From Sphingobacteriaceae bacterium (lineage in GTDB: Bacteria; Bacteroidota; Bacteroidia; B-17B0; Aurantibacillaceae), in NCBI GenBank assembly GCA_002319075.1, contig NVQB01000001.1:3410001-3474000 (forward strand): DNA of 64,000 bases, read 5' to 3'. Below, in pieces: positions 60,440-64,000 of the stretch. The position numbers and the translations under genes were made by a program. How positions within the stretch are numbered: the first letter of the stretch is position 1; the number at the start of each line of letters is the position of its first letter. The notes under the pieces were generated by a model. It was not told the origin of the DNA. It worked only from the letters and a program-made list of their open reading frames with translations, and did no database searches.

Positions 60440-61311
60440 TAGTTCTTTATGCCTTTAAAAAAACGTAAAGCCCCGCTCATGTCTTTGATTAAAAAAGTTT
60501 TTTCGAATAGATGACTTCCATCTGCATAGCGCTGAACTTCTTTGGCAGTTAACGCATTTAATTCAAAATAGAGCTTGCCCTTTTGTGCCAGGGATTTTGA
60601 GCAAAGATCAATTATTTTTTTATAAAAGATTATGCTGTCGTTTCCTTCTACAAACAATGCCAGGTGAGGTTCGTGCTCGAGCACATTTTTCTCCATCAGC
60701 TTTTTTTCTTCGGCCTTTATGTATGGCGGATTGCTGATTATGATTTCGAAATCCCTTTCGATTTTAGAGGGAATGTCCGTTTCATCCAAGGCATTTGCTT
60801 CAAAGAAATTAACTTCTGCTTTGTTTAAAAGGGAGTTTTTTCCAGCGAGCGACAGAGCATCTGAACTAATATCACAAGCAAAGACTTCCGTTTTCGGAGA
60901 ATAATATTTCAAACAAACCGGGATGCAACCGCTTCCTGTTCCAATGTCTAACACAGATCTGGACGCAGGATTTTCTTTAAGGATCAGATCTACCAATTCT
61001 TCTGTTTCGGGACGCGGAATTAAAACTGAAGCATTCACTTTAAAGCGAAGATTGTAAAACCAGGTTTCGCCCAGGCTATATTGTAAAGGAATGTTTTTTT
61101 TAAGGTCCTTGGCACAGTCGTAAAGTTTTAACAGATCGCTTTGATTGATGTTTTCTTCCTGTTTACTTAATTGCTCGGTACGCGAGAATCCTAAAACGGT
61201 TTCTACTGCAACGGCCAACATAGCATCAATTTCTGAAACTGGATAAACTTCACGGAGTTCGCTATAAAAAAAGTCGCTTATATGTTTAAGCTTGTTACCT
61301 GCTATGCGCAT
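60439..61311 (-). CDS. prmC: Release factor glutamine methyltransferase PrmC
   Basis: A 290-residue methyltransferase. The N-terminal helical domain is followed by PLQYSLGETWFYNLRFKVNASVLIPRPETEELV, SAM motif VLDIGTGSGCIPV (122-128 core) and the active-site NPPY at 194-197. It methylates the GGQ glutamine of peptide chain release factors. It overlaps by one base both the upstream subtilase gene and the downstream exported protein gene, forming one tight operon. Confidence 0.95.
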   Translation of the reverse strand: MRIAGNKLKHISDFFYSELREVYPVSEIDAMLAVAVETVLGFSRTEQLSKQEENINQSDLLKLYDCAKDLKKNIPLQYSLGETWFYNLRFKVNASVLIPRPETEELVDLILKENPASRSVLDIGTGSGCIPVCLKYYSPKTEVFACDISSDALSLAGKNSLLNKAEVNFFEANALDETDIPSKIERDFEIIISNPPYIKAEEKKLMEKNVLEHEPHLALFVEGNDSIIFYKKIIDLCSKSLAQKGKLYFELNALTAKEVQRYADGSHLFEKTFLIKDMSGALRFFKGIKN

Positions 61312-63431
61312 CAGTCTTTTATAAGTTTAAAGGCGTAGCTAGAAGACTGACCAACGATCCTGACAAAATACAAGCCAGACTGTGCGGTTTTTAAATGAGC
61401 TGAATGAAGTTCGTAAACCTTCCCGTCAATTTTATCTTCCAGTAGTAATTTTCCCTCGGCGTTGTAAAAGGAAATTTTACCTACTGTTGTTGTTGGCAAT
61501 TCAATAGTGACTTTTGTATTAAAAGGATTCGGATAATAATTTACCTGTTCATGTAATTTATTTTTTTGTAGCCCCACAAGATTCTCTTCGCAAAACATAG
61601 CTGCGAATCCATCAAGCTTGCCATGTCCCCAGGCATAATTAGGAAGTGTTCCCGTATACTGATCGGAATAAGCACAATGCGTAATGGCTTGTTTTACCTG
61701 TTGGTTAGTGGCCATGGGGTGCGCCTGCAAATAGAGTGCCGCGAGGCCTGCGACTACAGGTGAAGCGGCAGAAGTGCCACCGCCAATGACGTGAAAGCTT
61801 CCCTGTGCCACTGTTTCAGGAGATTGCGCGATTTGCGTGGCCTGCATGCCGGTAACAAGGGTGCTAAAAACAGCCTGACCGGTAGCTGAAATATCGGGTT
61901 TCTGTCTGCCGTCACGAGTCGGCCCACTGCTGCTGGTGCCAGCTAACGAGCCCGCGGGGTCCACAATATGGTTAAGTGAATCTCTGACATCGTACCAGCT
62001 ATTTAAATTAAAATAATTAGCAACGGTAATTATTTCATCACTGCATTGATAGCTGCTCACCATACTGTACATGGTGTCAGCCATTTTGTAATGCGCCATC
62101 GGCGGGTATTGCGCCAGTGTTGGTAATCCCGTAGATACAAAATCGAAATTCCAGGCATGATGAACTCCTGTGCCTTTCGTCTCTACTCTCCAGAACATAT
62201 CTGTACTGTCAGCGCGAATGCGCAGATAAAGTTCGTAGACACCTGAATTATTTATACTCGAAGAATTATCAATGATGGCAATACGGTTACCGTTATATTT
62301 TAAAGTGTCGTGTTTTACGGGACCAAGACCGTAAGTATAAGTATGAAAAGCAATTCTTCCTACGTTGCTGAAATCAGTTCTGTTTCCACCCACACTTATC
62401 TGCAGATTTTTTACCTGGCTGGTATCTCCATAAAACCAATAGTGTTCTGTGCTTTGCCCGTTGCGCAACCAGGTGAAACTTGTATCGGGTGAAGTGTTTT
62501 GTGTCTTAACGTGAAATTTTACATAGCCGGCATTCCCTGCAGCGGCCACCATTACGCGGCCCGGTATATTGGCGATCATGCTTTCAATGAGTTTTGCTTC
62601 AAGATCTGTTCCATCATGACTCCCGTAATAATCTCCAAGACTGGCGTTAATCACGCAAGGCTTTCCCAATAAGCTGGCTTTACTTAAAATATAATCAACT
62701 GCATCGGCTGTAGTGGGGCCGTTCATGTTAAAATTAACAGCCACCATCACAATATCCGCTTTTGGAGCCACGCCTTCGTGGGTGCCGTTAGAAAGACCAT
62801 TGCCCGCTGCTATTCCTGAAACATGTGTGCCGTGTCCGTAGTAGGCCATATCTGAATGCGTACACTGATTCGCGTTGATTTGTGTATCGGTCCATTCAAT
62901 ACCATAGCCATACGGCGAAGGAACCGTAGATCCGGAATTTGTTGTCTGATCCCATAAAAATTTAATACGGGTATTTCCCTGTGCGTCTTTAAAATCTTTA
63001 TGTACTACATCAATACCAGTATCAATAAAACCGAGCACAATGTCTGTTCCGTCGTAGCCTTGTGTGAGCGGATGTGTGCCCAGTTTAGCGGCTTTTATGC
63101 GGTTGCGGAAAACCATCGTATCGTTCATAGGTTTCGCGTGCGCTTCTTTAAATTCGGCGTAGGAGATAATGTTATGGTCTATTAGAAAAGAAATCGCCGT
63201 TGCGTTACAAGTAATGGAAGCCACATCTCCAGACGAATAATTAAAGGTAAAACCTGCTTCTCGTTGTGCAGCTTTTAGTTTTGTAATATCACCCTGCACC
63301 AAAATAGAATAAACCTTTTCTGGCGAGCTTTTTTCAGATAAACGCATTTTAAGAGCAGGATTCAACTTAGCTGTTTGCGAAAAAAGTCCGCCCGACAGCA
63401 GCACTACTAAAAAAAGATAAATTAGACGCAT
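61311..63431 (-). CDS. Secreted S8 subtilisin-like protease with T9SS sorting domain
   Basis: A 706-residue protease. Signal peptide to about residue 19 (...GGLFSQ) and a propeptide-like region to about 115. The catalytic triad is in VLGFIDTGID (Asp137), YYGHGTHVSG (His200) and GGTSAASPVVAGL (Ser554), with the oxyanion Asn300 in AAAGNAG. A large insertion (about 310-460) between oxyanion and Ser blocks carries a beta-sandwich domain. The C-terminal ~75 residues are a type A sorting domain (YYPNPFNTKVTIELP...GLYFVRIVGQSSSYAFKLIKD). It is secreted via T9SS and probably degrades external protein. First gene of the prmC operon. Confidence 0.93.
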   Translation of the reverse strand: MRLIYLFLVVLLSGGLFSQTAKLNPALKMRLSEKSSPEKVYSILVQGDITKLKAAQREAGFTFNYSSGDVASITCNATAISFLIDHNIISYAEFKEAHAKPMNDTMVFRNRIKAAKLGTHPLTQGYDGTDIVLGFIDTGIDVVHKDFKDAQGNTRIKFLWDQTTNSGSTVPSPYGYGIEWTDTQINANQCTHSDMAYYGHGTHVSGIAAGNGLSNGTHEGVAPKADIVMVAVNFNMNGPTTADAVDYILSKASLLGKPCVINASLGDYYGSHDGTDLEAKLIESMIANIPGRVMVAAAGNAGYVKFHVKTQNTSPDTSFTWLRNGQSTEHYWFYGDTSQVKNLQISVGGNRTDFSNVGRIAFHTYTYGLGPVKHDTLKYNGNRIAIIDNSSSINNSGVYELYLRIRADSTDMFWRVETKGTGVHHAWNFDFVSTGLPTLAQYPPMAHYKMADTMYSMVSSYQCSDEIITVANYFNLNSWYDVRDSLNHIVDPAGSLAGTSSSGPTRDGRQKPDISATGQAVFSTLVTGMQATQIAQSPETVAQGSFHVIGGGTSAASPVVAGLAALYLQAHPMATNQQVKQAITHCAYSDQYTGTLPNYAWGHGKLDGFAAMFCEENLVGLQKNKLHEQVNYYPNPFNTKVTIELPTTTVGKISFYNAEGKLLLEDKIDGKVYELHSAHLKTAQSGLYFVRIVGQSSSYAFKLIKD

Positions 63432-63479
63432 TGGAGTAAAATATACTTAAAGTTAAATAAAAAAAACGAACTTTGATTT

Positions 63480-64000
63480 ATGAATCAGGCAAGCATTTTA
63501 TTCGTCATTCTATGGTTTTGCAGTCTTATGAATTTAGCGCAAACTGACAGTATAGTGTATGCTCCCGGCAAAGTTTTAGAAGATGCGGTTTATCTTACAC
63601 ATGATGATTTCAGGCACTACCGGGGGATCAGGAAAGCACAGATGATTTCAAAAACCGAAAAAGAACAACTTGATTTTTTAAGCAAAGTACTCTTCGAAGA
63701 AAAAATGACTTACGAAGAAAATGGAGAACGCTTTACAGTAGAAAGCAAAAAAGTTTGGGGCTATATGCAGAACGGCACTTTATACGTTAACTTTAAAGGA
63801 GAGTTTTTCAGAGTACCTGTATTTGGATCCATTTCTTATTTTGTAGCAACAGTAACGGTTATCAATCCTGGATTCTACGACCCGCGTTTTGGAATGTCTA
63901 CAGGCAGTGGCACCACTAAAGAAATTCGTGAATTTATTATGAATTATTACGATGGCATACTCGTTGAATTTTCGCCTGAAGAAATAGATAAATTATTGGC
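63480..64000 (+). CDS. Exported hypothetical protein, partial
   Basis: Begins with ATG at 63480 and runs off the right edge (173 residues seen). The start MNQASILFVILWFCSLMNLAQ is a signal peptide. The body has strands such as WGYMQNGTLYVNFKGEFFRVPVFGSISYFVATVTV, resembling exported Bacteroidota proteins, with no recognised domain. It is divergent from the subtilase gene over 48 bp. A near -7 box (GAACTTTG) ends only a few nt before the ATG. Confidence 0.65.
   Translation, partial: MNQASILFVILWFCSLMNLAQTDSIVYAPGKVLEDAVYLTHDDFRHYRGIRKAQMISKTEKEQLDFLSKVLFEEKMTYEENGERFTVESKKVWGYMQNGTLYVNFKGEFFRVPVFGSISYFVATVTVINPGFYDPRFGMSTGSGTTKEIREFIMNYYDGILVEFSPEEIDKLL

Overview
The window reads as an ordinary chromosomal stretch of a low-GC member of the Bacteroidota (Flavobacteriales/Sphingobacteriales-like). 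Evidence: promoters of the TTG/N18-19/TAnnTTTG type, a TonB receptor followed by a DUF4249 lipoprotein, four secreted proteins with type IX secretion (T9SS) C-terminal sorting domains, an OmpA/PD40/TPR envelope protein like PorE, a Y_Y_Y-type sensor kinase with a LytTR regulator, and Bacteroidota-typical DUF3050, DUF4382, HPP and SPFH proteins. There is one tRNA (Arg, anticodon ACG), no rRNA, no CRISPR array, no transposase and no prophage.

Layout. 1-11 kb: a partial 2H-phosphoesterase-like gene, lipocalin, DUF3050, a TonB receptor/DUF4249 pair, a lipoprotein phosphoesterase with an envelope protein, and a large Ig-repeat T9SS substrate. 11.8-27 kb: a phenylacetate degradation cluster, almost all on the minus strand: TetR regulator (paaR), paaE, paaA, paaB, paaC, paaD, paaJ, paaZ, an AraC regulator, an ALDH/GMC oxidoreductase pair that could feed it, paaK and paaI. 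PaaK makes phenylacetyl-CoA, PaaABCE with PaaD epoxidises it, PaaZ opens the ring, PaaJ is the final thiolase and PaaI removes CoA from dead-end products. paaF, paaG and paaH are not in the window. 27-34 kb: a secreted sugar dehydrogenase, a lipoprotein trehalase, DUF4382, DoxX-like and dapD. 34-43 kb: tRNA-Arg with a GIY-YIG gene, cmk, a T9SS propeller protein, purA, lgt, purN and the OmpA/PD40 protein. 43-53 kb: SPFH protein, outer membrane barrel, HPP protein, alpha/beta hydrolase, two uncharacterised exported proteins, an ABC exporter, leucine-type dehydrogenase and nusB. 53-64 kb: an MBL-fold/methyltransferase pair, a sensor kinase/LytTR pair, prmC and a T9SS subtilase.

The most unusual features lie between genes. 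(1) The paaE-paaA gap holds twenty contiguous 21-bp units of three sequence classes, with an eight-unit higher-order repeat. (2) Four intergenic elements (paaC/paaD, lgt/purN, ABC exporter/dehydrogenase, dehydrogenase/nusB) are built from short repeated words and have imperfect inverted ends; one splits the paa operon and another has multiplied the purN -7 promoter motif. (3) The tRNA-Arg 3' end and its terminator recur about 560 bp away, on the far side of a GIY-YIG nuclease gene. (4) A perfect PaaR-type operator lies upstream of the TetR gene, and a 22-bp perfect palindrome lies in the ALDH/thioesterase divergent gap. (5) An exported protein of unknown family carries a His/Cys pair resembling clan CD peptidases.
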